Below are positions 36,001 to 47,900 of a stretch of 64,000 nucleotides of DNA, piece by piece; position 1 is the stretch's first letter, and each line of letters begins with the position of its first letter. The translations under genes and the position numbers were made by a program. Origin of the DNA: Glandiceps talaboti (Eukaryota; Hemichordata; Enteropneusta; Spengelidae); the NCBI RefSeq assembly GCF_964340395.1, contig NC_135552.1:4229201-4293200 (forward strand). The letters are read 5' to 3'. The notes under the pieces were generated by a model. The model saw nothing but the letters and a program-made list of their open reading frames with translations, did no database searches and was not told the origin of the DNA.

Positions 36001-37010
36001 CAAGTCCACCATGTAATGTATAACCATATATAGGAATGGGGAATCAATGGATATTTGAATAATTATTTCTCCAAAAATATTGAGTGTGCACTCTAACCAA
36101 CTAGTACACATTATCAGTATGCATCTCAGCTATAGCCCTGTATGGGTGGTTTGAAATAATTATTGTCATTGATACCCAGCAGACACGACTTTATGAACTC
36201 AATATGGCCTTCTGGGTAATTTCCAATCTAATACTAACAGCTGTAATTGACAAACAATAGAGTGTGCACATTTTTTAATTGCTGTAAGCAGTAGTCATAC
36301 TACCTATGAATACTTAAATTTATCCCTGGAAGAATAAATATTGTCTTTATTGAAATTATTAAACTTTTCAAGTCCACCATGTAATGTATAACCATATATA
36401 GGAATGTGGAATCAATGGATATTTGAATAATTATTTCTCCAAAAATATTGAGTGTGCACTCTAACCAACTAGTACACATTATCAGTATGCATCTCAGCTA
36501 TAGCCCTGTATGGGTGTTTTGAAATAATTATTGTCATTGATACCCAGCAGACACGACTTTATGAACTCAATATGGCCTTCTGGGTAATTTCCAATCAAAT
36601 ACTATGAGCTGTAATTGACAAACAATAGAGTGTGCACACATTTTTATTGCTGAAAGTAGTAGTGATACTACCTATGAATACTTAAATTTATCTCTGGAAG
36701 AATAAATATTGTCTTTATTGAAATTATTAAACTTTTCAAGTCCACCATGTAATGTATAACCATATATAGGAATGGGGAATCAATGGATATTTGAATAATT
36801 ATTTCTCCAAAAATATTGAGTGTGCACTCTAACCAACTAGTACACATTATCAGTATGCATCTCAGCTATAGCCCTGTATGGGTGTTTTGAAATAATTATT
36901 GTCATTGATACCCAGCAGACACGACTTTATGAACTCAATATGGCCTTCTGGGTAATTTCCAATCAAATACTATGAGCTGTAATTGACAAACAATAGAGTG
37001 TGCACACACT
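30052..37010 (+). repeat. Left subterminal array: ~19 units of a 368 bp repeat
   Basis: The marker GAGTGTGCACTCTAACCAAC recurs at 30561, 30929, 31297, 31665, 32033, 32401, 32769 and so on every 368 bp to 36818. One preceding terminal unit carries a short deletion. Units come in at least three variants (after the TAATTTCCAATC block: CTAATACTAACAGCTG, AAATACTATGAGCTG or CTAATACAAACACCTG). The variants alternate, and multi-unit blocks repeat about 3.3 kb apart, as expected from unequal exchange. There is no coding frame. Confidence 0.97.
35128..35397 (+). repeat. Right-array-type unit embedded in the left array
   Basis: This stretch carries variants typical of the right array (CTTTTCATGTTCCACC, TAACCTATAGGCATGTATAG, GGGAGTCAGTGG, GTGTGCATTC) instead of left-array ones (CTTTTCAAGTCCACC, ATATATAGGAATG). 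Marker spacing here is 369 bp (34977 to 35346), the right-array length. It looks like sequence copied from the right arm. Confidence 0.8.
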
Positions 37011-37011
37011 T

Positions 37012-38859
37012 TTTTAATGTTCGTTCACATGACTATTAAGAATCCCTGTTATCTATGTGAAATACAGCACCATTGGGTTGTTGCTATGGGTGTGGCCATG
37101 GCTGCTAGGGTATTTGCATACATGTTTTTATGTTTACTAAATCACCAAACAGTTGATGTTGCAATATGACCAAAATATTCTGTCATAACTAAGGTTGTTG
37201 TTGAGGGCCCGGTCAAGGTTGCTCGGGTCAATTTTGTTGAACTGACTGTTTAAAAAACTCTGTAGAATAACTTTTTCAGACATATCTCACCAAGTTTCAG
37301 ATTCACTGACCAAGTATATTTCGAGATATAAGTTTTTGACCAATAATAAAAATTGTAACACTAAATTTGCATATAAGTCATGGAATCACTTTTAGTCCGG
37401 AACGGGGACTTATAGATTGAGTTCTGTCCGTACGTGTGTCCGTCCAGAGCTGTTTCTCTGACAAGCGTGGACTGTTTTTTTTCAAACTTGGTACAAGGAC
37501 AGTATACAAATGTACTATGGCATACATATTCACGTCAATTTTTTTTTTTTCAATAATTGATCAAAGATGTGGATTTTGGGTCAAAAATGTGTTTTTGGGT
37601 AAAAAAAAAAAACTCTTTCACTCCAAAACTACTGGGTATATTGACATGAACTTTGCTGGGAACATACCCAGCGGTGAGGTTTTTGAGATTTGGTCATGAC
37701 ATGATGATTTCCCCCAATAATATGCAAAATAGGGCTACAAATGTGTCTTTTTGGTAAAAAATCTGTAATTCCAAAACTGCTGAACAGATTGGACTGAAAT
37801 TTAATGGGAATGCATCTAGGGATGTATGGATGAAGAAATATTAAGCATACAATGATTCCATGATTGATATGCAAATTAGGTGTAAAAAATGTGAAATTTT
37901 GGTCAAAAATATATATCTCAAAAAGTACTTGGTCAATGTGTCTGAAACTTTGTGGAATGTTTCTAGAAGTGTTATTCTGCAGATTTACCTAAAAAAAGTC
38001 AACAAATTTAGACCTAGCAACCATGACACACCCTTAGCAACAACCAAATGGCAGTTTATTTTGGTCAAATAACAACATCATCTGGTGGGCAACAAAGTTA
38101 ACATTCTAAAAAAATATGCAACCATGACCACGCCCATAGCAACAGCGAAAGTTGTATTTCACAAAGATAACAGGGATTCTTAGACAGTGTATATAAGTGT
38201 ATATAAATATGCCTAGCAACCATGACCATGCCCTTAACAACAAAAAAGTGGTCATACATTTTGGTCAAACAATGTCTGGTAGACAATTTAGTAAACATTC
38301 AAAAATATATGCAAATATCCCTATCAACCATGACCCCATCATCTTGTCATGAACACATCCTAATTAACTCATTCCTAAGGATGTTTTTGCCAAATTTCAT
38401 GCCAATACTAGGGTCAGTGATAATCACAATTATTAGTCAACAATGCCTGTGGGGACTGTCATATAGTGACTTGTATGCTTAATATTTCATTGTCTATACA
38501 TCCCAAGATGCATCCACATTAAATTTGGGCCTTATCTCCTGGGTGGTTTTGGAATCATACATTTTTGACCAAAAGGACACATTTTTTGCCCTAATTTTCC
38601 TGTTATTAAAGAAATCCTCATGTCATGAACAAAACCTGACTAATTCTCCCCAAAGAATGATTCCATAAAATTTCAGGCCAATATACTGAGTAGTTTGGGA
38701 GTTTAAGTTTTTTGATAAAAATTGCAACACATTTTCTGACCCAAAAGACACACCTCTGATGCTATCCTTTCATTTGAACAATTTCTCAACTAGACACCTG
38801 AAGTAACATAACCATCAAATATCAAAGCAATTGGTCCAGCCGTCTTTGACTTTAAGTTG

Positions 38860-38900
<41 letters not shown>

Positions 38901-38965
38901 CCAGACTGACAGACAACTTGCGATGACTATTGCACTACTGAACCCTCAGTTCCAGTTGTGCTAAA
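37012..38965. repeat. Dispersed repeat family A, two head-to-head copies, with (AC)n tract
   Basis: Bases 37012-37388 match 40345-40710 in the same orientation (GTTGCTATGGGTGTGGCCATGG, CTCACCAAGTTTCAGA). Bases about 37560-37890 match the inverse of 40730-40870 (ATGCATCTAGGGATGTATGG). Bases 38470-38900 match 40720-41100 directly up to the (AC)n tract at 38862-38900. The end reads CAGTTGTGCTAAAAA. There is no open frame; the class is unknown. Confidence 0.7.
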
Positions 38966-40044
38966 AAATTGCCTGGTTTACTTGTTATTTTGTGGGGACA
39001 TTACTTTAACAGTTGGGGCATTGTTCAAATTAACAGGATTGGACCAGACATTGGATTTTCAAAACTACTATACCGATTCAGCTGGAATTTGATGTGGATG
39101 TTTGTAGGGTTGTGATAAACAAAGTTAATGTTTTTCAAGACTTGGTGATACAATATGGAAATCAGGTATAAAATGTGCATTTTGGACAAAGTGTCAAACT
39201 CAAACTGTTGGTGCTTAAATCTGGTAGGTATATGTTCCTTTGGTTGTGGCAACGAAGAATTGCTAGTGAACTGGTGTTTTATACATCAGGTGATAAGCAA
39301 AAAATAAGTGAAAATCTCCACTTCTGGTATACAATGTACATGTAAAAATAAATGTCCTTCTCAAAAAAAATTGTTATTGGGACAATGCATGTGGTGTCTA
39401 GCTGATTGAGGCATTGTTGAAATGAATATGATTGTACTCCTGTATGGAAATCAGGTCCAAAAATGTGGGGGTTTTTATTGCAAATTTACCTGAACTCAAA
39501 CTCCAGATATACACAGCTGTACTGCTGTTTGAGAGTACATGTAACTGGAACTACCAGTACCTCATTATACGTATTATTTACTAATGAACATGCCTATCAC
39601 CATAGCTGCTAATGAAACTGTGAAAATTTCCTGTAAAACACAAATTGTAATTGAACCTCAAATCCCCATACTGTGTTGATTGCCGAGTGTGTTTTTTATA
39701 AGTTAAAACCCTTTCCAAATTTCATGATAATTACTATGTCTTAAGATTAAAAAATATGAATATATTTCTGTCATTCTGTAGTCATTCGTTCATTGTCTTT
39801 CACTGACATTGTCAGCATTGCATTTAAGATTTTGTTTACTGAAATGTTTATACTTTAGACCTTATTTGAGTTTAACTTGCTTTTCACATCAGAAGAAATA
39901 AGCAAATAGCATTTTACCTAGGATTTTTTTCAAAATCATAAAACAGCGGCAGTCATGTTCATTTTCAAAGCAACCAAACAATTGACATCATTACAGTAGT
40001 CCCCCCCCCCCAAAAAAAAAGAGAGAAAAAATAAGAAAATACCG
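38966..40044. other. Diverged family A sequence, no gene
   Basis: Fragments such as CAAAACTACTATACCGATTC still resemble family A (CAAAACTACTGGGTATATTG). A run of C followed by A lies at about 40001-40020. I see no coding potential. Confidence 0.5.
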
Positions 40045-41102
40045 GCAATGGCGTTGTAGCACAACTGTACAGTTTTTAAAAATGTTTATGGTAGTCCATG
40101 CTAACAATAAGTGTTCATTTGGTGAATGACTATCCAGTTTCCTAGCCAACTATGTTGCTATCTTTACGATATATGCTATCATTTGGCTGTTGCTATGGGC
40201 ATGGTCATGTTGTTAGATATCTTTGCATACATTTTTGTATGTTTTTGTTCACTTGTGTATGAATTCGTGATATTATCTTTGCAATATACGTGATCATTTG
40301 GCTGTTGCTATGGGCGTGGTCTTGTTGTTAGGCATATTTACATACATTTTTTGAAAGTTTATTCAATTGACTATTAATCCCTGTTATCTTTGTGAAATAC
40401 ACAACCGTTTTGCTGTTGCTATGGGCATGGTAATGGTTGCCAGGGATATTTGCATGCATTTTTTGAATGTTTATTTGCCTACCAGATGATGTTGTTAGTT
40501 AACCAAAATATACTGCCATTTCGTTGTTGCTAAGGGCGTGGTCATGGTCGCTAGGGCCAATTTTGTCAATATGTTTTGAAAGAAAATCTGCAGAATAACA
40601 CTTTCAGAAACATCTCACCAAGTTTCAGACTCGGTGACCAAGTACTTTTTGGGATATAAGTTTTTTACCAAAAATGAACATTTTTACACCTAATTTGCAT
40701 ATCACTCATGGAATCATTGTATGCATAATATTTCTTAATCCATACATCCCTAGATGCATTCCCATTAAATTTCAGCCCAATCTGCTCAGTAGTTTTGGAA
40801 TTATAGATTTTTAACCAAAAAGTCACATTTTTAGCCCCAATTTGCATATTACTGATGGAATCATCATGTCATGAACAAATCTTACTTTACACCCCCTTTA
40901 GAATGTTCCCACCAAATTTTGCACCAATCTGCCCAGTAGTTTCTGAGTTTAAGTTTTTTGACCAAAAATCACATTTTTTTACCCAAATCACACACCTGTG
41001 ATGCGATCATTTTGATTTGAACAATTTCCCAACTAGACACCCAAGGTAATGGACCCACCAAATATCATGGCAATCAATTCAGCGGTTTTTGACTTTAAGT
41101 TG

Positions 41103-41160
<58 letters not shown>

Positions 41161-41205
41161 GGGCGATCCCTATAGCACTACTGAACCTCAGTTCAGTTGT
41201 GCTAA
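40045..41205. repeat. Dispersed repeat family A, fullest copy, with short inverted ends
   Basis: The left end has GTTGTAGCACAACTGTACAG and the right end TCAGTTGTGCTAAAAA, sharing TAGCACAACTG in inverse. Four variants of CATTTGGCTGTTGCTATGGG, about 115 bp apart, form an internal array at 40185-40560. An (AC)n tract lies at 41105-41159. It is non-coding and nested in the giant element. Confidence 0.65.
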
Positions 41206-41370
41206 AAATCTGTCATTTGCAAGTAAACATATACATACAGATGTTTCCATGCTGGTCTTAGGACACTGAACCTCATTCAGCATAACTTTGGTACACAACA
41301 ATGTAGGAGACTTCAGAAAAAAGTTGTTAATTGTGACATGTTAAAAATGTACTTTATTTTTATACAGTCA

Positions 41371-41576
41371 TCAATCTGATTAAAATCCGATGTGAAGATA
41401 GGCTGCTTTTCCTGCATTTACCTTTATTTCATTGTTATTGCGTCTTTTAAGTGAGTTGGGCTTTTTACAGGACGAATGCCTTAAAAAAAAATTCACGTAA
41501 AAGACGCAATAACGATGTAATAAAGGTAAATACAGGAAAAGCAGCCTATCTACACATTGGATTTTAATCAGATTGA
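41371..41576. mobile_element. Hairpin MITE with 8 bp target duplication, just past the transposase gene
   Basis: Near-perfect inverted arms of about 82 bp (41371-41452 and 41495-41576) start TCAATCTGATTAAAATCC. The direct repeat TACAGTCA lies at 41363-41370 and 41577-41584. Eight-base duplications suggest hAT- or P-type mobilisation. It lies about 370 bp downstream of the transposase stop codon. Confidence 0.8.
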
Positions 41577-41942
41577 TACAGTCATGTAGACTCAACATTA
41601 CCATCACAATAGCACAAAAGAGAGAGAGACAGACTGAAAGATTAATATATAATGCACCTAAAAGGTTATATCAGGTAAAAAATCAATCAGGGCAAATATA
41701 TACAAATATTACCAAGTAAATGTACTATATATACAGTATAACAATAAATAGTCTGGAATGTTACATAATGAAATATTGTACAAACAAGAGCAATACAATT
41801 ATTAAAAAAAAATTTATCTTTAAAATGATTATTATAGAATATTCTCACACATGTGCAGGTATATAAGTATAGAGCGGACAACATAGGAGTATTAACATTC
41901 AGTGAAATATTACTGTATAAATGCTTCAATGTACAATATATG

Positions 41943-44900
41943 TTAGTTTGATGGCTGTGACTCACATGAAACAAACCCTAAATCAGCAGCAGTTATAGGA
42001 AATTTCTTGATGACAATGGGGGAACCTGCCCATGATGGAACTTTAACCCATTCTTTCCCTTCATGGTTTTGTAGTGGGTTTAAAAAGGTTTTTGTTATTT
42101 GTAACGGAACCCACTTTATGTTTAATTCCTTTGCAATTCTGAGTCGATGATTACCATCATAAAGATATGCATGTCCAGTGTCAAAGTTTACAGCCAGAGT
42201 CAAAGGTTCTGATATACTGTTATTTTCATTGATGACTTTAGGTTTTATGATTGCATCAAGATAGTCAGATCTTTTGCCAGGATCTTTCATTATTCGCCTA
42301 TCTACTTCTCGATAATTCCACAACATGGTTGTTTCAACCCATTGAACTGGACTATTGTATAATTTGGGGATCTTTATCTTGTTTATATCAATATCAAAAT
42401 GGCGTTTTCTGTTGATTTTTGATCTGACTTTTGGATTTTTTGACGAGCGTTCGTGATTTTCAATCACATTGACATCTTTACTCCCTGAAGACTTAAACTT
42501 CACTAACAAGACGTTTTTTGTTACTAATTCATGTGCCATAATGATCCGTAGCATAAGTAATTTTTCGGGGGCAGTATCAATTATCAGTGGAGCATTAAAC
42601 ATAAGGCATTTGGCATACATGCAGATCAATACCCCACAATTGTCCATATCAAAGGGTTTCTGTTTGGAAAAATGTTCATGCTCTGAAAGGAAAGTGACTG
42701 TCCAGTCATCATCTTTCATGGTCTTGCCACATCGCAAAAGATAGTGAAACTTCAGAAACCTAATGAGAAACATCAATAGTTCTTTGTCGAGTTTGCCAAC
42801 GGAACCATATGGATCAAGTACATGTACAGTTTGTTCTCTGATCTTCACTACAAAGAGTACCCAGTGTACACCATTGATATTGGCTGGAATGTAGACATAC
42901 TTATAATCAAACCAATCAACACTTCTGTACGGTATTGGCAAACCTATCATTTCTGAATTGATTAATTTTTCACGTGCCCAACAAGCATCTTGTACCCAAA
43001 TTACATTGTGTTCATTATTGACTTCTACAAGAAGTCTTAGATATGCTGTAATAATAGTGTCATCAAGCCAATGACCATTGATTAAATCTAAGACATATTT
43101 TTTTGCTATTGATATTCCTTGGACTGTAAAGCTCTCTGATTCCTTCACCTGTACTGCCATTCTTTCAGAGGTTTGCTTATCAATTGAGGTAACTATTCTA
43201 CTAGTAGAAGAAAGTATAGTGTGCTGTTTGGAATTTGACAAATTCAATGAAATCGGAGATAACACTTTTTTAGTGGTTCGATCATAAATTGCCAGACATT
43301 CAACAGCATTCCTACATATGTTAACCAGATTTCTGAAGCTTACCATCTGTACTTCCTCCATATCATGTGTATATTGGTGCCACTCAGTGGACTTGTCAGA
43401 TGTTAGAAAGAATTCATACGATGTGTCATTTGTTTTTGCCTGACATAGTTTAACAATGATGGCTTTCAAAGAATACAAAGTTCTATGTGATGTGAACAGT
43501 GGAAATTCATTTACCCTTGATGTAAAATCTAAAGTTTTTGATATAGTTATGCCTGATGATACATTGGCTACATTTACCAGAATGGTATCTCCAACATGAA
43601 ATATTTCAGGTTCTTCTGCTGATTTGAAACCTTTCCTTCTAGTATCACATTTACAATGAGTGCATTGTTTTACTCTTGGATCCACTTTTACTCCAGATTG
43701 CATGGAATCAATCAAAGAATTAATCGTTGTATCAGAAACGGTAAATTGAGTAATTTGTCGTGTCACACTTGAAGATGTGTTATTGCAATTATTACACATT
43801 AGCAGTTGCCTACATTTAGTTGTAAATTTTGCTTTTGATGTTAATGTGAGTGATTTGTCAATGACACATTGAATAAATTCTTTCATAGACAAAAGATACA
43901 ATGGTTGGTTGCTGTTTTTTCTCAATGATGCTAGGACAGACCTATCCCTTTGTACTATTTCTGTAACTATTTTGTCTCTATAGACATCTGTATTAACTTG
44001 ATGATATGCATTTCGTATGGCTAAAGTATGTCCTAAGGCTTCAATTATAAAGTCCTGCCACTTACTATTTGGATCAACATTGAAAAGAGGTTCACTTTGA
44101 CTATCTGGCTGTATTCTTTCATAAATGATGATGTAATCACAGAAATTTTGTGGGGTTGTGCTTCCGTAGGTCACATTTGTGTCATTGCATTGTATTGGTG
44201 GGTGTTCATTTGAATATAGCGTTGAGATGTAATGCCCACTGCGGGCAGTTTGTCCCATATGTGACACTGTCGATCGTAAGGAATATTTGTAATGGTTGCA
44301 TATGCTGGTTGTGTTCTCAGTCAGTATGGAAATATCAAGCATGTCTTCCAATTTTACTCTGTTTGAAATTTTTGATATTCTTTTGGTAGTTTTGTTCCAT
44401 TTGTGCCTTGTTACTAATACTATGAAAATACTTTCACTTGACTTGAGAAAACTCTGTGATGTAAATATAGATGGTGTATTTTGGCATTCTTCACTTTCAC
44501 ATAACATATCAACCTCTTCTTGTTCAAAGAAACGATGAAGTAGGTCCTGCAGTGAAAACTGATCATTTTTGCTAGTATGATTTGGAAAATGGATCTGGAG
44601 ATAGCTTAATATTTCTTCACTGACTGTTTGGTGTCCACATTTGGTACATGTCCTTACACACTTTATCGTAATATTTGTATCAACACCTATCTGCTTGAGG
44701 AATTTATCAACAACGCGAATGTGATACTCGTGTGCATCATTTTGTCGTCCATAATTAAAGCTGGCCATCTTGCAGGTAGTAAGCAGGACATTTTTTATCT
44801 TTCTTTGTGTAAGGAATTTATGATGTGAATTTGTATCAAGCATTTCATGGAATAGATATCTTAAATTTTCAAATGCCTGTGCTTCCGTGTGCGATAAATC

Positions 44901-47900
44901 ATGTGCTGTTGAAATTTGTTCAGACAGGCTGATGGCTTTCTTAACTTCTAAACAGTGGAAAATACTTTGATTAACTGCATTGAACCAACAGTTATTGTCT
45001 AAATTTTCTAATCCCATAATTTCTATCTCTTGAAACATTTGATGAGAGGACTTTTGGTCTTTCGCAATAGAAACTATTCCTTGCTTAATTTCATCTGGTG
45101 TGTTTTGCCACTCATTACTTATATCTCGACTATACTGTGGTAGGTTGAACGCATTTGTACTTTTTTTTGTAGAACTTGTCATCTGTTTAAAAGTAGTGAA
45201 AGTCTGACTTTTTGCACTTTCACATGTGTCTTTCTTGGGAAATAGTTTGATTGACTTAGGTGGAGTTGTTTGATATGAAAAGTCTCTTTTGTTTTTTCTT
45301 TTCTTACTATCCCACTGTTCTCTGATTGTTTGTTGCAGTTTGCCATTTTTTTTGGCACATAGTAATGCACTTGTAAATAAATTTTGTTGTCCTTTGATGT
45401 CATCATATAATTCTTGGATGAATTCATCTGTCCTCAGTAGTTTGCCGCCAAGTTGGATATTTTTCAAAATCCCCATTCGCCGTTCACTGTGACCGATTGT
45501 TCTTGACTCATCCCTTCTGATGTACGTGTATCTTTCCTTGGAATTGCTGTCTATATCTCTATCTATCTTGTGATGTCGTCTAAGATCTCCAAGCAACAAG
45601 CCTGACCATAGTGGACATGTTGGTAAGAAATACTGAAACATAACTTCAGCGAATTTGGGTGAATAGCATATATTTCGCGATGGCGGTGTAAACTGATGTC
45701 TTTCTTCCTTATCAACAGCCATTCTACATTTTTCCTTGATGATATTGAAATGAGTTTTGAATTTTGAGGTACGTGTAGTAAAAAAATCATCCTCTGTTTG
45801 CTTTCTCGTATCACTCATTTCATCAGCGTCAGTTTGGTTGAGTTCACGCGAATCAACACAGAACTTCACTGTAGCCTGGCCAAATTGGTCAATTTGCCTA
45901 ATTTTAGTTTCAATGTTTTTGCAAATGTCTTTTAGTAATGGAGTTTGGTTTTTGCTATATAGGATGATAGCAATTTGCTTAACAATGTTGCTAAATTCAC
46001 TAAAATATTTGGAATTTAAAAGTAGACTGAAACAGTACATCATTGATGTCATTGCACTTTTATCTTTAAAATAGAGTTTCACAGATCTCTTTACTTTTTT
46101 CATGAAATGACTAGCACATGCATGGGGGATTGTTTTATTAAGGTCTTGGTTTGTCGCATTGCCATGAACAATGCACCAAGCCCTATCTAAGAAAGTTTGA
46201 AGTGTTTCATAGTTAAAAATTTCTAAAACTGACAAAATAAACACCCAACTTTCATCACTGTTAATTTGAAGTGGACGTGACAACTCATTGTAACCAAATA
46301 AGATCTTTTCAGCATGCCGAAAATTTCTTATCCAGTATGATATTTGCGGTAAACTATGGGCTTCACTTATCATGAAAGTAAGGGGTAGGTCAGGGCCTTG
46401 ACCAATAGGACTAGCTACAGTGAGTTCATAATAGTAGACTCTACCACTGGTAATTGTCGATTTAATACAACCACCTGTTGCATCCCAGAATACAGGTACT
46501 TTTTTGCAGAGGTCATGCCAAAAACGAATTCCAGACTCAGTAAAACATATGATAAAAAATGGAGCTAAGCTCAAGTGTTGAATAAATCCTTTAACTTTCA
46601 GTTTGGGATCACTTAAATTAACAAATTTTTCTTTCATGAGCATCAAACTTTCAATTTCATCATTATGCAATCTGTTTTTAGTCCTTGCTTCACTTGATAT
46701 TTTTTGCAAAACACTTTGAGTCCTTCCAATAGGTTTTCTATTGCCTGACAATAATACCATCTCATCAGTATTTTTCATTTCTGATATATACAGTTTGTAG
46801 GGTTTTGTACCTGATGAAAACTTTTCTCGTAACAGTCTGCGTCGATCACCCCGAATTGGTCGTGCAATTTTTTCTGCTGGATCATGTTGCAATTTCCCTT
46901 CATATTGAACTGTGCATTCATATAGTTGTCTCATTTCTATTGTAGCAGTTATAGAGCAATATTTAGATTGGCAGTGGCCTTTTGCTTTGAAATAACAACC
47001 TTTCGCTGATCTATCTTTCATTTTTGTTACTTTATGGTATTCAAATATTATTGCGCAGAATGGATTTGATTTTTCGAGGCCTTTTTCGATAACTGACTGC
47101 CATTCACCCTTTTCAAATGTTCTACCTTTTTGATTTTCTCGTAATTCTTCCCAAATATTTTGCGGAAATTGGAATTTAGCAAATGTTTCTATTTCCCTTT
47201 CAAAAGTGTTGTTGTTTATTTTGCATCCAAATATGTGTTGAAGCGTCTTTTCTGAAACATATTCTTTTATTGGCATATTCACAGAACTGGTGTGTTGGTC
47301 ATGTTGTAGTCCATCATAGTCTTTGTCATTTTGCTGTTCATCATCAACTTCATCCAGGTGTGCATTTATATTATCAAACTGAAGAAAGTTGTTTATGCTG
47401 TCGTGATCATGAACAAGTTCACTTTCTATTGCTACCTCATTATCTATATGTTGATCTTCACATTCTCTACTTTTTGTGCATGCGTTGATGTTTGTGCAAT
47501 CTGTGGACTGAACAGTTGTAACAATGAATTTGTTGTTCTCTGAAGAAGTATTTTTATCCACAGAAATTGAAACATTCTCGGCATTCATTGATGAAGTTGG
47601 TATTATTTCAATGTTATCTTTTGGTCCAGAATTTGAAATCTCATTTTGATCTACATGCTCAGCTATCTTACTTGCCAACTGTGATATTTGAAGCTTGATT
47701 CCATTCATTTCAAAAAGCGTGTTTCCTTCATTACAATTATTCAGTCCACAGCTAAATCTTATTCCCTTTCCATGTCTGATGTTTCTACTCAAACCGAGGC
47801 AGTCATAATGATACCACGAGTTGCATAAATCACATGATATGTATTGTTTTGTCCTGTCATATAGTGAATCACAAACACAGTATTTTTTGGATTTTGGATT

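Noticed and set aside
30052-37010. Regular repeats considered as a CRISPR-like array
   Set aside because: Units are contiguous 368 bp tandem copies without short repeat/unique spacer alternation, in a eukaryotic genome.
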